In this document: positions 8,676-17,760 of the stretch, in pieces
How the letters are laid out: each line of letters begins with the position of its first letter
How positions within the stretch are numbered: position 1 is the first letter of the stretch
From: Khoudiadiopia massiliensis
Lineage (GTDB): Bacteria; Bacillota; Clostridia; Tissierellales; Peptoniphilaceae
NCBI GenBank assembly: GCA_900290095.1
Contig: OKQS01000001.1
Coordinates: 124,001-188,000, forward strand
DNA length: 64,000 nucleotides
Direction of reading: 5' to 3'
The notes under the pieces: model-generated
What the model saw: only the letters and a program-made list of their open reading frames with translations
What the model was told of the DNA's origin: nothing
Databases searched by the model: none
Translations under genes and position numbers: made by a program

Positions 8676-9728
8676 ATGCTTAACAGGAAAAAAACAAGAC
8701 TTCTTAAAGTAAGAGATATTAGCATAGGCGGGGGAAGCCCTATCAGTGTACAGTCAATGACCAATACCGACACAAAGGATGTGGATGCTACCGTTTCACA
8801 AATTTTATCATTTGAAAAAGAAGGCTGTGACCTTTCAAGGTCGGCCATAAACAGCAGGGAGGATGCCAGGGCAATTGTTGAAATAAAAGAGAGGACTTCA
8901 ATTCCTTTCATATCCGATATCCAGTTTGATCCGGACCTGGCCATGTATGCACTCGAATATGGAACCGACGCTCTAAGGCTCAATCCCGGAAATATTGACA
9001 GCAAAAAAGATCTTGAGAGAATTGTAAAAGAATGTATAAATAAGTCTGTTCCCATAAGAATAGGGGTAAACTCAGGATCTATAAATCAGAAGATGATAGA
9101 TAAGTATGGGGGAGTTAATGTAAATTCCCTGGTATATTCAGCTCTTGAGGAGGTTAAGGCTATAGAAAAACTTGGCTTTGACAAGATTTGCGTATCCATC
9201 AAATCCTCTGATCCCGACACCATGATTGAGGCCAATAAGCTTTTTTCCACCCTTTCCGACTGCCCCTTGCATTTGGGAGTTACCGAGGCCGGGCCAATTG
9301 GGCCTGCGACAATAAAGTCATCCATAGGCATAGGCAGCCTCCTATATATGGGAATAGGAGATACAATAAGGGTCTCAATTACGGGTGATCCTGTAAAAGA
9401 AGTTCAGATCGGCAACGACATACTCAAGTATTTAAAACTTAAAAATAGGGGAGTTAACCTGGTTTCATGTCCCACTTGCGCCAGAACAAGGCTCAATTTG
9501 ATCAAGCTTGTTGAAGATGCGGAAAAGCGTTTAAAACATATAGACAAAAATATCAGCGTGGCCATAATGGGCTGTCCGGTAAACGGACCCGGTGAAGCTA
9601 AAGAAGCCGATATAGGAATTGCTTGCAATAAAGAGACCGGCGTGATATTTAAAAAAGGAAAAATAATTAAAAGGCTCAAAGAGAAAGATTTGATTGATGG
9701 CCTGATATCTGAGATAGAGGGGATGTAA
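8676..9728 (+). CDS. ispG: 4-hydroxy-3-methylbut-2-en-1-yl diphosphate synthase IspG
   Basis: Penultimate enzyme of the MEP isoprenoid pathway; it reductively opens MEcPP to HMBPP using a [4Fe-4S] cluster. The TIM barrel has VQSMTNTDTKDV, RLNPGN, RIGVNSGS, and TEAG with the catalytic Glu. The cluster domain has CPTCAR (Cys265, Cys268), Cys300 in MGCPVNGPGEA and Glu307. The protein is 350 aa; ATG 8676 follows AAAGGAG. Oddities are SDIQFD at about residues 80-85, where the family normally has ADIHFD, and EGCDLSRS in place of the usual DIVRV. The fold and the cluster ligands look complete, so I expect an active enzyme, but the His-to-Gln change is unusual. The 96 bases before it hold no clear terminator. 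Confidence 0.95.
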   Translation: MLNRKKTRLLKVRDISIGGGSPISVQSMTNTDTKDVDATVSQILSFEKEGCDLSRSAINSREDARAIVEIKERTSIPFISDIQFDPDLAMYALEYGTDALRLNPGNIDSKKDLERIVKECINKSVPIRIGVNSGSINQKMIDKYGGVNVNSLVYSALEEVKAIEKLGFDKICVSIKSSDPDTMIEANKLFSTLSDCPLHLGVTEAGPIGPATIKSSIGIGSLLYMGIGDTIRVSITGDPVKEVQIGNDILKYLKLKNRGVNLVSCPTCARTRLNLIKLVEDAEKRLKHIDKNISVAIMGCPVNGPGEAKEADIGIACNKETGVIFKKGKIIKRLKEKDLIDGLISEIEGM

Positions 9729-9730
9729 GG

Positions 9731-12700
9731 ATGAGGCTTGAAGATTTTCTTGCAAAATTAAATATAGAAAATCCCTTAGAGTCGGAGCCGGGGCCTGAAA
9801 TTCTTAAGGCGGACTTTCATCGCATGGATAAAACCCTATATATTTCAATGAGTTCCGATTTGGAAGAAAGTATAAAGGAGAACTTGGAACAAGCCATATC
9901 ACATGCCTTGGACTGTCAATGCCAATTTTTACGGCCTGAAAAAAAAGACCACTTGAAGAGCTTTTATGGTGAAAGTGTTTTAGTGCCTAAAATACCCAAG
10001 GAGCAGAAGGGGACTCCCTCAAAAAAACTTATTTCCAAGCCGGATGAAGACGGAATAATAATCGGAAAATTCAGGAAAAGAGAACTCAATGTTTTGAGCC
10101 TTGAAGAACTGGGCCAATCCAGCTCCTTCGTTGCTTGCAGGGGTCTTTTGGGGGCAAAGGTCAAGGACGATAATCTAATTGTCACGAAGAAAGGCTCTTT
10201 AATATTCAGCTTTTTTATAAATGACCGTCAAGGAATGGCTATAAGTTGCAAAATGTTTGTAGATGAAAGTGAGTCGGACAAGGTAAAGCTCCTTAAGAAA
10301 GGGGACTTCCTTTACTTGGAGGGTGCCTATAAATACGACGACTTCTCGAAAAAGGACATTTTCCAAGTCAGAGGCCTCAGGACAGAGCAGGAAATTATTG
10401 CAGGAGACCGGTCAAAAATAAAAAGGGTGGAACTCGGGGTCCATACCCAGATGAGCAACATGATGGGCCTAATCGATCCCAAAGGCCTAAAAAAGAGGCT
10501 TAGCCTATGGGGCCACCAAGCTTTCGGATTTTGTGATTACGGATCCCTCCAGGCCTATCCTATTATCCAGGGGATATTTGAAAACTCTGATATTAAGGCC
10601 ATCTATGGCTACCATGCCAAGGTCCTGGATGATAGCCATAAAATCCTGCAGAATCCCTATAAAAAAGACTTGAAAGAATTGCATGGCAAATACACTGTTT
10701 TCGATATTGAAACTACGGGTTTTTCCCGCTTTAACGAGGCCATCATTGAAATAGGGGCGGTAAAAATTGTAAACGGAAACAAAGTTGGGGAATTCTCGGA
10801 ATTTGTTAATCCCAAGCGCTTGATTCCTGAAAGAATCACCAAGTTAACATCAATTACAGATGCCATGGTTATGTCGGCTCCTTCAATTGAAGAAGTCCTT
10901 CCGAGCTTTTTGGAATTCTCCAAGGATACCATATTGGTAGCCCACAATGCCGACTTCGACATAGGCTTTATAAAAGAAAATGCCTATAGGCAGGGTCTTG
11001 ACTTTCAAGATATTTCCATTGACAGCCTGGGCCTTGCCAGGATGCTCCATCCTGAATACAAGAACCACAAGCTGGACACAATATGCAAGAACCTGGGAGT
11101 TCCGGCCTTCCACCACCACAGAGCCATAGACGATGCCAAGGCCACAGCCTATGCCTTTGAAAAGCTTATGGGGGAGTTTGAGGAGTTGGGAATTGACCTG
11201 GCAGACATAAACACAGTAAAGTCGGACTTTCCCATGTCAAGGCACGAGTCCAATGAACTCCTCATATACGTTGAAAAACAGGAGGGGCTCAAGAATTTCT
11301 ATGACCTTGTTTCAAGGGCAAATATGGAATTCTATTGGAGAAGCCCGGGGCTACCGGAATCTTTACTCTATAACAACCGCCGGGGGCTGAAGTTTGCCAC
11401 GGGCTTTGTCGGATCAAAGTTGTTTGACATGATTTCAAAAAGAAGGCCCAAAAGCCAACTGCTTGAGATTGCAAGAGAGGCTGACTTCATAGTCGTTCAG
11501 CCCCCTGACTTTGCTGAAAAAGCTGTCAATGAGGAGCTTGTAGGGAGTCAGGACCACTACAAAGAGATTGTAAAGGAACTGATTTCCATTGCCGATGAAC
11601 TCAATATTCCCTGCTGTGCAATAGGAATGCCCACTTATTTAGATGAGGGTGAGCGAAGGGCCAGAAATATTATTAATAATTACCAGAGAAACCTGGACTT
11701 TGATTTTAACGGCAGGGAGAAGTTTAAAAACACAGAAGAGATGCTGGATGCCTTCAGTTTTTTGGGAGAAGATAAGGCCTACGAAATTGTTGTTGAGAAC
11801 TCGGTTAAAATAAGTCAGGCATTCGAAAGCATAAAGGCCATTCCTGACGGAACCTTTACTCCAAACATTGAAGGGGCCCAGGAAAAATTAAGTAAGATAA
11901 CAGAAAGCAGGGCAAGGGAAATCTATGGAGACCCTCTGCCTGAAATAGTGGAAAAAAGGCTGGAGAAAGAACTTGGATCAATAATCTCAAACGGCTATTC
12001 ATCATTATACGTTATAGCCCAGCTCCTGGTAGACAAGTCAAATTCCGACGGTTATCTGGTCGGTTCAAGGGGGTCTGTGGGCTCATCCTTTGTAGCTTAT
12101 TTAGCCGGAATTACCGAGGTCAACCCTCTGCTGCCACATTATGTTTGCCCGGATTGCAAGCACAGTGAGTTTATAGATGATCCGGATATAAGTTCAGGCT
12201 TTGATCTGGAAGAAAAGAAGTGCCCTGAGTGCGGATCTGATATGAGAAGGGACGGTCATAGGATACCCTTTGAAGTCTTCCTGGGCTTTCACGGTGAAAA
12301 AGAACCCGATATTGACCTGAACTTTGCCGGTGAATACATGCCGACCATACACAAATATACCGAGACCCTCTTCGGTCAGGGTAAGGTATTTAGGGCCGGA
12401 ACAATATCTGCCATAAAAGAGAAAACAGCCTATGGCTATATAAGGAAATACTTGGACCAGAAATATATACCCGAAGAAGATATGTATATCAATCCCGCTC
12501 AGATCGACCTCATTAAAGAGCAGATGGAGGGGACGAAAAGGACTACCGGCCAGCATGCGGGCGGTTTGATGATCGTACCGGCAGAGATGGACATATCGGA
12601 TTTCTGTCCTGTCCAGTATCCGGCTGATGACATAAAGTCGGATGTTATTACAACACACTTTTCTTATGAAAACCTGAGCGGGCGAATGTTAAAGCTTGAT

Positions 12701-13738
12701 GAGCTGGGCCAGACAACTCCAAGTATAATCAAACAGCTTCAGGACCTGACCGGCATAGATCCACTGGACATCAGCTTTGATGATCCTGATACCATGTCAA
12801 TCTTCAGAAATACCGAAAAATTGGATATAAAAAGAGAATATTCAAATTCCGATGACGGATCATTGGGAATCCCGGAATTCGGCACTGACTTTGTAAGGTC
12901 TATGCTCAAGGATACCAAACCATCCAGCTTTGGTGAGCTGGTAAGGATTTCAGGACTGTCCCACGGAACGGATGTCTGGGTAAACAATGCCCAGGACCTG
13001 GTTAGATCAGGGGTTATAGATTTAAAAAGGGCAATCTGTACCAGGGACGATATTATGACTTATTTGCTTTCCAAGGGAATGGACGAGTTGGAGAGCTTCA
13101 AGACTATGGAATCCGTAAGAAAAGGAAGGGGTATCTCTGAGGCCACAATAGAGCATATGAAGGAACACGGAATACCTGAATGGTATATTGATTCCTGTTT
13201 AAAAATCCAATACATGTTCCCCAAGGCCCATGCAACGGCCTATGTAATGATGTCATATAGGATTGCCTGGTTCAAGGTCCACAGTCCTGCGGCTTTTTAT
13301 GCAACATATTACACCCAGAGACTTTCGGACTTTGCAAGCTCTTTTCTTTTCAAAGACCTGGAGTCGGTCTCCTCAGCCATAGAAAAAATAAAGCTTGATG
13401 ATGAGGATAAGAAGAAAATCACTCTTCTTGAAGTTATAGAAGAGATGTATGCCAGGGACTATAAATTTGCAAATGTGGACCTCCATAAATCACATGCAAC
13501 TATGTTTACAATCTTGGATGACAGAACGGTTTTACCGCCTTTAGCAGCCCTTGACGGTGTATCTGAAGCTTTGGCAAATACAATAGTTGAAGAAAGACGG
13601 AAGTCAGACTTCATATCGAGGAGCGATTTTAAGGCCAGGACTGGGGCAAACCGGTCGGCAATGACCTCAATGGGGGATTCGGGTCTACTGGACGACTACC
13701 CTCTTTCAAACCAGATGAGTTTTTTAACGGGTTTTTGA
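9731..13738 (+). CDS. polC: DNA polymerase III PolC-type, with degenerate PHP domain
   Basis: Replicative polymerase of low-GC Gram-positives. Order seen: N-terminal domain (1-130); OB fold (about 130-220); first part of PHP (232-320); inserted 3'-5' exonuclease (320-480) with DIETTG, HNADFD and HRAIDDA intact; second part of PHP (500-650); then the polymerase with zinc cysteines CPDCKH and CPECGS, catalytic PDIDLNFAGEY and a third Asp in KLDELG. The PHP metal ligands are mostly gone: HxH is GVH at 236-238, TDH is CDY at 268-270, GxE is GYH at 293-295, the Glu of ACEAG is Val at about 560, and GDVHFL is GMPTYL at 632-637. The length of 1335 aa is near the usual 1430. Its ATG lies two bases after the ispG stop, preceded by GAGGGGATGTAAGG. 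Confidence 0.97.
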   Translation: MRLEDFLAKLNIENPLESEPGPEILKADFHRMDKTLYISMSSDLEESIKENLEQAISHALDCQCQFLRPEKKDHLKSFYGESVLVPKIPKEQKGTPSKKLISKPDEDGIIIGKFRKRELNVLSLEELGQSSSFVACRGLLGAKVKDDNLIVTKKGSLIFSFFINDRQGMAISCKMFVDESESDKVKLLKKGDFLYLEGAYKYDDFSKKDIFQVRGLRTEQEIIAGDRSKIKRVELGVHTQMSNMMGLIDPKGLKKRLSLWGHQAFGFCDYGSLQAYPIIQGIFENSDIKAIYGYHAKVLDDSHKILQNPYKKDLKELHGKYTVFDIETTGFSRFNEAIIEIGAVKIVNGNKVGEFSEFVNPKRLIPERITKLTSITDAMVMSAPSIEEVLPSFLEFSKDTILVAHNADFDIGFIKENAYRQGLDFQDISIDSLGLARMLHPEYKNHKLDTICKNLGVPAFHHHRAIDDAKATAYAFEKLMGEFEELGIDLADINTVKSDFPMSRHESNELLIYVEKQEGLKNFYDLVSRANMEFYWRSPGLPESLLYNNRRGLKFATGFVGSKLFDMISKRRPKSQLLEIAREADFIVVQPPDFAEKAVNEELVGSQDHYKEIVKELISIADELNIPCCAIGMPTYLDEGERRARNIINNYQRNLDFDFNGREKFKNTEEMLDAFSFLGEDKAYEIVVENSVKISQAFESIKAIPDGTFTPNIEGAQEKLSKITESRAREIYGDPLPEIVEKRLEKELGSIISNGYSSLYVIAQLLVDKSNSDGYLVGSRGSVGSSFVAYLAGITEVNPLLPHYVCPDCKHSEFIDDPDISSGFDLEEKKCPECGSDMRRDGHRIPFEVFLGFHGEKEPDIDLNFAGEYMPTIHKYTETLFGQGKVFRAGTISAIKEKTAYGYIRKYLDQKYIPEEDMYINPAQIDLIKEQMEGTKRTTGQHAGGLMIVPAEMDISDFCPVQYPADDIKSDVITTHFSYENLSGRMLKLDELGQTTPSIIKQLQDLTGIDPLDISFDDPDTMSIFRNTEKLDIKREYSNSDDGSLGIPEFGTDFVRSMLKDTKPSSFGELVRISGLSHGTDVWVNNAQDLVRSGVIDLKRAICTRDDIMTYLLSKGMDELESFKTMESVRKGRGISEATIEHMKEHGIPEWYIDSCLKIQYMFPKAHATAYVMMSYRIAWFKVHSPAAFYATYYTQRLSDFASSFLFKDLESVSSAIEKIKLDDEDKKKITLLEVIEEMYARDYKFANVDLHKSHATMFTILDDRTVLPPLAALDGVSEALANTIVEERRKSDFISRSDFKARTGANRSAMTSMGDSGLLDDYPLSNQMSFLTGF

Positions 13739-13768
13739 TGAAAAAGCCTAAATATAGCAGTTTACAAC

Positions 13769-13797
13769 TTAACATGCGGGCTTAAGTGTGATAGAAT
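13769..13797 (+). promoter_or_regulatory. Promoter of the rimP-nusA-infB operon
   Basis: TTAACA at 13769-13774 is followed after 17 bases by TAGAAT at 13792-13797, with TGa just before it as an extended -10. The predicted start is near 13804, upstream of the hairpin at 13819. Confidence 0.6.
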
Positions 13798-13818
13798 ATA
13801 TTAGCGATAGAACAGTGG

Positions 13819-13848
13819 CAAGGGCGGATTTTCCGCTCTTGTTTTTTT
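13819..13848 (+). terminator. Terminator/attenuator in the rimP leader
   Basis: CAAGGGCGGA and TCCGCTCTTG (with a G-U pair) form a stem of about nine to ten base pairs followed by TTTTTTT at 13842-13848. It sits about 15 bases downstream of the predicted transcription start and 13 bases before the rimP ATG. It could end polC read-through, but its place after the promoter makes attenuation of the nusA operon likely. Confidence 0.75.
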
Positions 13849-13861
13849 AAGGAGAGTCTAT

Positions 13862-14329
13862 ATGAATAAAAAGCAAATTGAAGATTTAAAAAATAGTTTG
13901 GAGGGAACTGTAGAGGAGTGCGGATATGAGCTCCTGGACCTGGAATATGATCAAAAGGGTCCGGATAGAATTTTAAGGTTTTATATCTACCATCCTGATG
14001 GAATAAGTGCGGAGGATTGTGAAAAGGTCAGCAATGCCTTAAGCCCCGTTTTGGACGAGATTGACCCCATTGACAACTCCTACTACTTGGAAGTTTCATC
14101 ACCGGACCTTTCCCGCCCCTTCACTAATGACAGGTATTTTGAAATTCATATAGGGGATCTTTTGGAATTCAATTTATACGGGAAATATAAGAACAGGAAG
14201 CTTTTCAATGCCATCCTGTTGTATTTTGATGATGAAGTTCTCAAGCTGAAAGAGCTTGGCGAAGGCGGAGAGGAATTTGAAATAAAAAGGGAAAAGGTGG
14301 CAAGCGTTAAGGTTGCCATTACCTTCTAG
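13862..14329 (+). CDS. rimP: Ribosome maturation factor RimP
   Basis: Assists assembly of the 30S subunit. The 155-aa protein shows the N-terminal RimP fold with GYELLDLEYD, the LRFYIYHPDG strand, the EDCEKVSNALSPVLDE helix, and the diagnostic YYLEVSSPDLSRPF about residues 77-90. The C-terminal SH3-like part is recognisable but shorter in motif. ATG 13862 has AAGGAG ten to twelve bases upstream. It is the first gene of the rimP-nusA-infB operon, as in most bacteria, with nusA starting nine bases after its stop. Confidence 0.96.
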   Translation: MNKKQIEDLKNSLEGTVEECGYELLDLEYDQKGPDRILRFYIYHPDGISAEDCEKVSNALSPVLDEIDPIDNSYYLEVSSPDLSRPFTNDRYFEIHIGDLLEFNLYGKYKNRKLFNAILLYFDDEVLKLKELGEGGEEFEIKREKVASVKVAITF

Positions 14330-14337
14330 GAGGAATT

Positions 14338-15489
14338 ATGAATGACAAGCTGTTTGAAGCTCTGGATGCTTTAGAAAAAACAAAAGGAATATCCAAGGAA
14401 GCAATTCTGGAGGCCTTGGAAAAGGCACTAGAAAAAAGTTATGAGAAGAACTTCAAGGACAATAATAATGTTCAGGTTCAGGTAAATAAGACCAGTGGAG
14501 AAATTCATGTTTACTCCATAAGAAAGGTGGTTGATGAGGTTCAAGACCCCTATACCGAGCTGTGCCTTGAAGAAGCCAAGAAAATTAAAAAATCGGCTGC
14601 AGTCGGAGATGATATCAAGGTTGAGGTCAAGCCGAAAAATTTCGGCAGGGTTGCAGCTCAGACGGCAAGAAACATTATTGTTCAGAACCTTCAGCAGGCC
14701 GAAAGAAAACAGGTTTATGAAGACTATTCGGACAAGCTGTATGAAATAATTACGGGAACCGTGCAAAGAATTAACAGGAATAATATATACATCAGTTTAG
14801 GAAAAACCGAGGGAGTGATTACACCAAAAGAACAGATCCCCGGAGAAAGGCTGAAGGCCGGAGACAGGGTTAAACTCTATGTTGCAAATGTTGAAGATCC
14901 TGACAAGGTAAAGAGCAAGAACAGCCAGATCCTCCTTTCAAGGGCCCATCCAAATTTGGTAGTAAGACTTTTTGAACAGGAAGTTCCGGAAATTGCTGAC
15001 GGACTCGTTGAGATAAATTCAATAGCCAGGGAAGCCGGATCCAGGAGCAAAATCTCCGTATATTCAACAGATCCCAACATTGATCCTATCGGCGCCTGCG
15101 TCGGATACAAGGGCAGCAGAGTTAACTATATAGTAGATGAGCTTCACGGAGAAAAAATAGACATAGCCCTATTTGACGAAAACCCGAAAACTTTTATTTC
15201 TAATGCCTTGAGCCCCGCAAGGATCAACCATGTTATTAGCAACGTAAAGGAAAAGTCGGCAGTTGTCATAGTGGCGGATGACCAACTTTCTTTGGCTATA
15301 GGTAAGGAAGGCCAGAATGTCCGTCTCGCCGCAAAGCTTACCGGGTGGAAGATTGATATTAAGGGCGAAAGCCAATATATGGAAAATCCTTCCGAGTTTG
15401 ACGCACTTGAATTTACTGAAGAAGATTTAATAAAAGATAAGAATGAGATTAAAGAAGAAGATGAGGACATGGAGGGAGGTATTCAATGA
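14338..15489 (+). CDS. nusA: Transcription termination/antitermination factor NusA
   Basis: RNA polymerase-associated factor that modulates pausing and termination. Domain order: N-terminal RNAP-binding domain (1-125), S1 domain (about 130-205, GTVQRINRNNIYISLGKTEG), then KH1 (SRAHPNLVVRLFEQEVPEI, SKISVYS, GACVGYKGSRV) and KH2 (SLAIGKEGQNVRLAAKLTGW). The length of 383 aa matches the Firmicutes form without the C-terminal repeats of the proteobacterial protein. ATG 14338 follows AGGAGGAATT. The stop TGA overlaps the infB start in an ATGA junction. The small ylxR and ribosomal L7Ae-like genes that usually lie between nusA and infB in Firmicutes are not present. Confidence 0.97.
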   Translation: MNDKLFEALDALEKTKGISKEAILEALEKALEKSYEKNFKDNNNVQVQVNKTSGEIHVYSIRKVVDEVQDPYTELCLEEAKKIKKSAAVGDDIKVEVKPKNFGRVAAQTARNIIVQNLQQAERKQVYEDYSDKLYEIITGTVQRINRNNIYISLGKTEGVITPKEQIPGERLKAGDRVKLYVANVEDPDKVKSKNSQILLSRAHPNLVVRLFEQEVPEIADGLVEINSIAREAGSRSKISVYSTDPNIDPIGACVGYKGSRVNYIVDELHGEKIDIALFDENPKTFISNALSPARINHVISNVKEKSAVVIVADDQLSLAIGKEGQNVRLAAKLTGWKIDIKGESQYMENPSEFDALEFTEEDLIKDKNEIKEEDEDMEGGIQ

Positions 15490-17723
15490 GAGTATATGAA
15501 TTGGCAAAAGAATTGGGTGTACAAACCAAAGCCTTAAGAGATTTGATGGAAAAACGCTTAAATTTAACTTATCCTTCACACATGTCAAAAATTGAAGCTG
15601 AGGATGAGCAGAAAATCAGGAGTATATATAAAGAAAACAGGACTGTTGTAAAAGAAAAAAAGCGGTCCGAAAAAGGCACTACTGAACAAAAAGCAAAAAA
15701 AATTCCTAAAAAGAAAAGCAAGGCTCAGATCGTTCGCTCACATGATGATGAGGAAGTGGCTGAAGAGAAAGAATTTCGTCGTAAAGACAAGACCGAAAAA
15801 ACCAGAAAAAATAGGAAACTTAGTCGAGAAGATAAAAAGGAATTTGAAGACAAACAGCTTAAAAAAGCCAAGAGCAAAAAAGAAAGCATGGCTGATAACA
15901 AGGCTAAAAAGCAGGAAAAGAAGAACAAAATAGCAGCGGAAGCTGATGAGGAACAGGATATAACTAATCAAATAATTGAAATACCCGGCGAAATTACGGT
16001 TGGAGATTTCGCCAAGGCTATAAAACAAAATGCAATGGATGTAATAGGCAAGCTTATTAGGCTCGGAGTTATGGCCGGTTTGAACGAGTCAATAACATTT
16101 GAGACCGCTGAAATAGTTGCCGAGGACTTCGGTATTCTTATAACCGAACCTGAAGAGAAAAGTGTTGACGAGATCTTTGACAAGCTTGATTTTGAAGACA
16201 AGCCTGAAGATTTGAAGCACAGGTCACCTGTGGTTACAGTTATGGGTCACGTAGACCACGGCAAAACATCTATTTTGGATGCCATAAGAAAAACAGCCGT
16301 GACCAAGGGCGAAGCCGGAGGGATTACGCAGCATATAGGCGCCTCTGTTGCCAGAGTTAATAATAAAAAGATAACCTTCCTGGATACCCCGGGCCACGAG
16401 GCCTTTACTCAGATGCGAGCCAGGGGGGCAAAAACCACTGATATAGTTATCCTGGTAGTCGCAGCGGATGACGGGGTCATGCCCCAAACAATTGAAGCCA
16501 TAAACCACTCAAAAGCTGCCGGAGTCCCTATAATTGTTGCAATAAACAAGATGGACCGCTTTGAAGCCAATCCCGACAGGGTAAAACAGGAGCTTATGGA
16601 ATATAAACTTGTTCCTGAAGAGTGGGGTGGCGACACCATCATGGTTCCGGTATCCGCAAAAACAGGCATGGGGATTGATGAGCTTTTGGAGAACGTACTT
16701 TTGGTAGCCGAGATGGAAGATCTTAAGGCCAATCCAAACAGGGCAGCCATAGGAGTTGTAATAGAGTCCCAGCTTGAAAAGGGCAGGGGGGCAACGGCCT
16801 CAATCCTTATCCAAAAGGGAACCCTCTACGACAATGATTACGTGGTATCCGGACATGTTTCCGGTCATATCAGAGCCATGTACGATTCCATGGGCAGGGC
16901 AATAAAGAAAGCGGGCCCATCAGAGCCGGCAAAAATCATAGGTTTGAGCGACCTTCCCGAGTCCGGAGACTTTATCTATGCTGTCAAGGACGAAAAAATC
17001 GCCAGGGACTTTGCCGCCAGGGCCGAGGAAAGGTCAAGAAAAGAGAGACTTAATAAGACAACCCATGTTTCCCTCGATGATCTCCATGTAAAAATTTCCG
17101 AGGAAGGCCTGAAAGAACTTAATATAATCGTAAAGACCGATGTTAAGGGAACAATTGATGCTCTGGCATCGTCATTGGAAAAGTTGGGCAATGAGCAGGT
17201 CAAGGTTAATATTATCCACGGAGCTGTAGGGGGAATTTCAGAGTCTGATGTTATGCTGGCTGTGGCTTCAAATGCCGTTATAATCGGCTTCAATGTCAGA
17301 CCCAATCAGGGTGCCATGGCCCAGGCCCAGAGAGAAGAAGTGGATATTCACACATATAAGGTTATTTACGACGCTATCGAAGATATTAAAGCCGCTATTG
17401 CCGGTATGCTCAGCCCAGATATCAAAGAGGAAGTCCTTGGCAGGGCTGAAGTAAGGGATACTTTCAGGGTTCCATCAGCCGGGCTTGTTGCAGGTATTTA
17501 TGTTACTTCCGGAAAAATGCAGAGGAACGGGCTTGCAAGGCTTATTAGAAATGATGTTGTAATTTACGAAGGAAAAATCAATTCCCTCCGCCGCTTTAAG
17601 GACGATGTAAAAGAGGTTGTCCAGGGCTACGAGGGCGGACTTGGTATTGAAAATTACAATGACCTCAAGGTTGGGGATATTGTTGAATGCTACCATGAAG
17701 TTGAGGTAAAACCTGATCTCTAA
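15486..17723 (+). CDS. infB: Translation initiation factor IF-2
   Basis: GTPase that positions initiator tRNA on the ribosome. The N-terminus has an IF2-N module (RVYELAKELGVQTKALRDLM) and a long Lys/Glu-rich linker (about residues 55-155). A second IF2-N module follows, then the G domain with GHVDHGKT (G1), GGITQHIG (switch I), DTPGHEAF (G3), NKMD (G4, usually NKID) and SAKTG (G5). The C-terminal domains II-IV are complete. The length is 745 aa. ATG 15486 overlaps the nusA stop by four bases, with GGAGG upstream inside nusA. Identity is secure. Confidence 0.98.
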   Translation: MRVYELAKELGVQTKALRDLMEKRLNLTYPSHMSKIEAEDEQKIRSIYKENRTVVKEKKRSEKGTTEQKAKKIPKKKSKAQIVRSHDDEEVAEEKEFRRKDKTEKTRKNRKLSREDKKEFEDKQLKKAKSKKESMADNKAKKQEKKNKIAAEADEEQDITNQIIEIPGEITVGDFAKAIKQNAMDVIGKLIRLGVMAGLNESITFETAEIVAEDFGILITEPEEKSVDEIFDKLDFEDKPEDLKHRSPVVTVMGHVDHGKTSILDAIRKTAVTKGEAGGITQHIGASVARVNNKKITFLDTPGHEAFTQMRARGAKTTDIVILVVAADDGVMPQTIEAINHSKAAGVPIIVAINKMDRFEANPDRVKQELMEYKLVPEEWGGDTIMVPVSAKTGMGIDELLENVLLVAEMEDLKANPNRAAIGVVIESQLEKGRGATASILIQKGTLYDNDYVVSGHVSGHIRAMYDSMGRAIKKAGPSEPAKIIGLSDLPESGDFIYAVKDEKIARDFAARAEERSRKERLNKTTHVSLDDLHVKISEEGLKELNIIVKTDVKGTIDALASSLEKLGNEQVKVNIIHGAVGGISESDVMLAVASNAVIIGFNVRPNQGAMAQAQREEVDIHTYKVIYDAIEDIKAAIAGMLSPDIKEEVLGRAEVRDTFRVPSAGLVAGIYVTSGKMQRNGLARLIRNDVVIYEGKINSLRRFKDDVKEVVQGYEGGLGIENYNDLKVGDIVECYHEVEVKPDL

Positions 17724-17760
17724 TTTCCATCTAGGGGACCGGGGATATTAAGGAGCAGAT

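Noticed and set aside
8375..9055. Open frame of 226 codons on the minus strand
   Set aside because: It lies opposite rseP and ispG, both with clear motifs, has no ribosome binding site and does not resemble a protein family.
12194..12658. Open frame of 154 codons on the minus strand
   Set aside because: It is the antisense of the PolC zinc and palm region, whose catalytic motifs prove the plus-strand reading.
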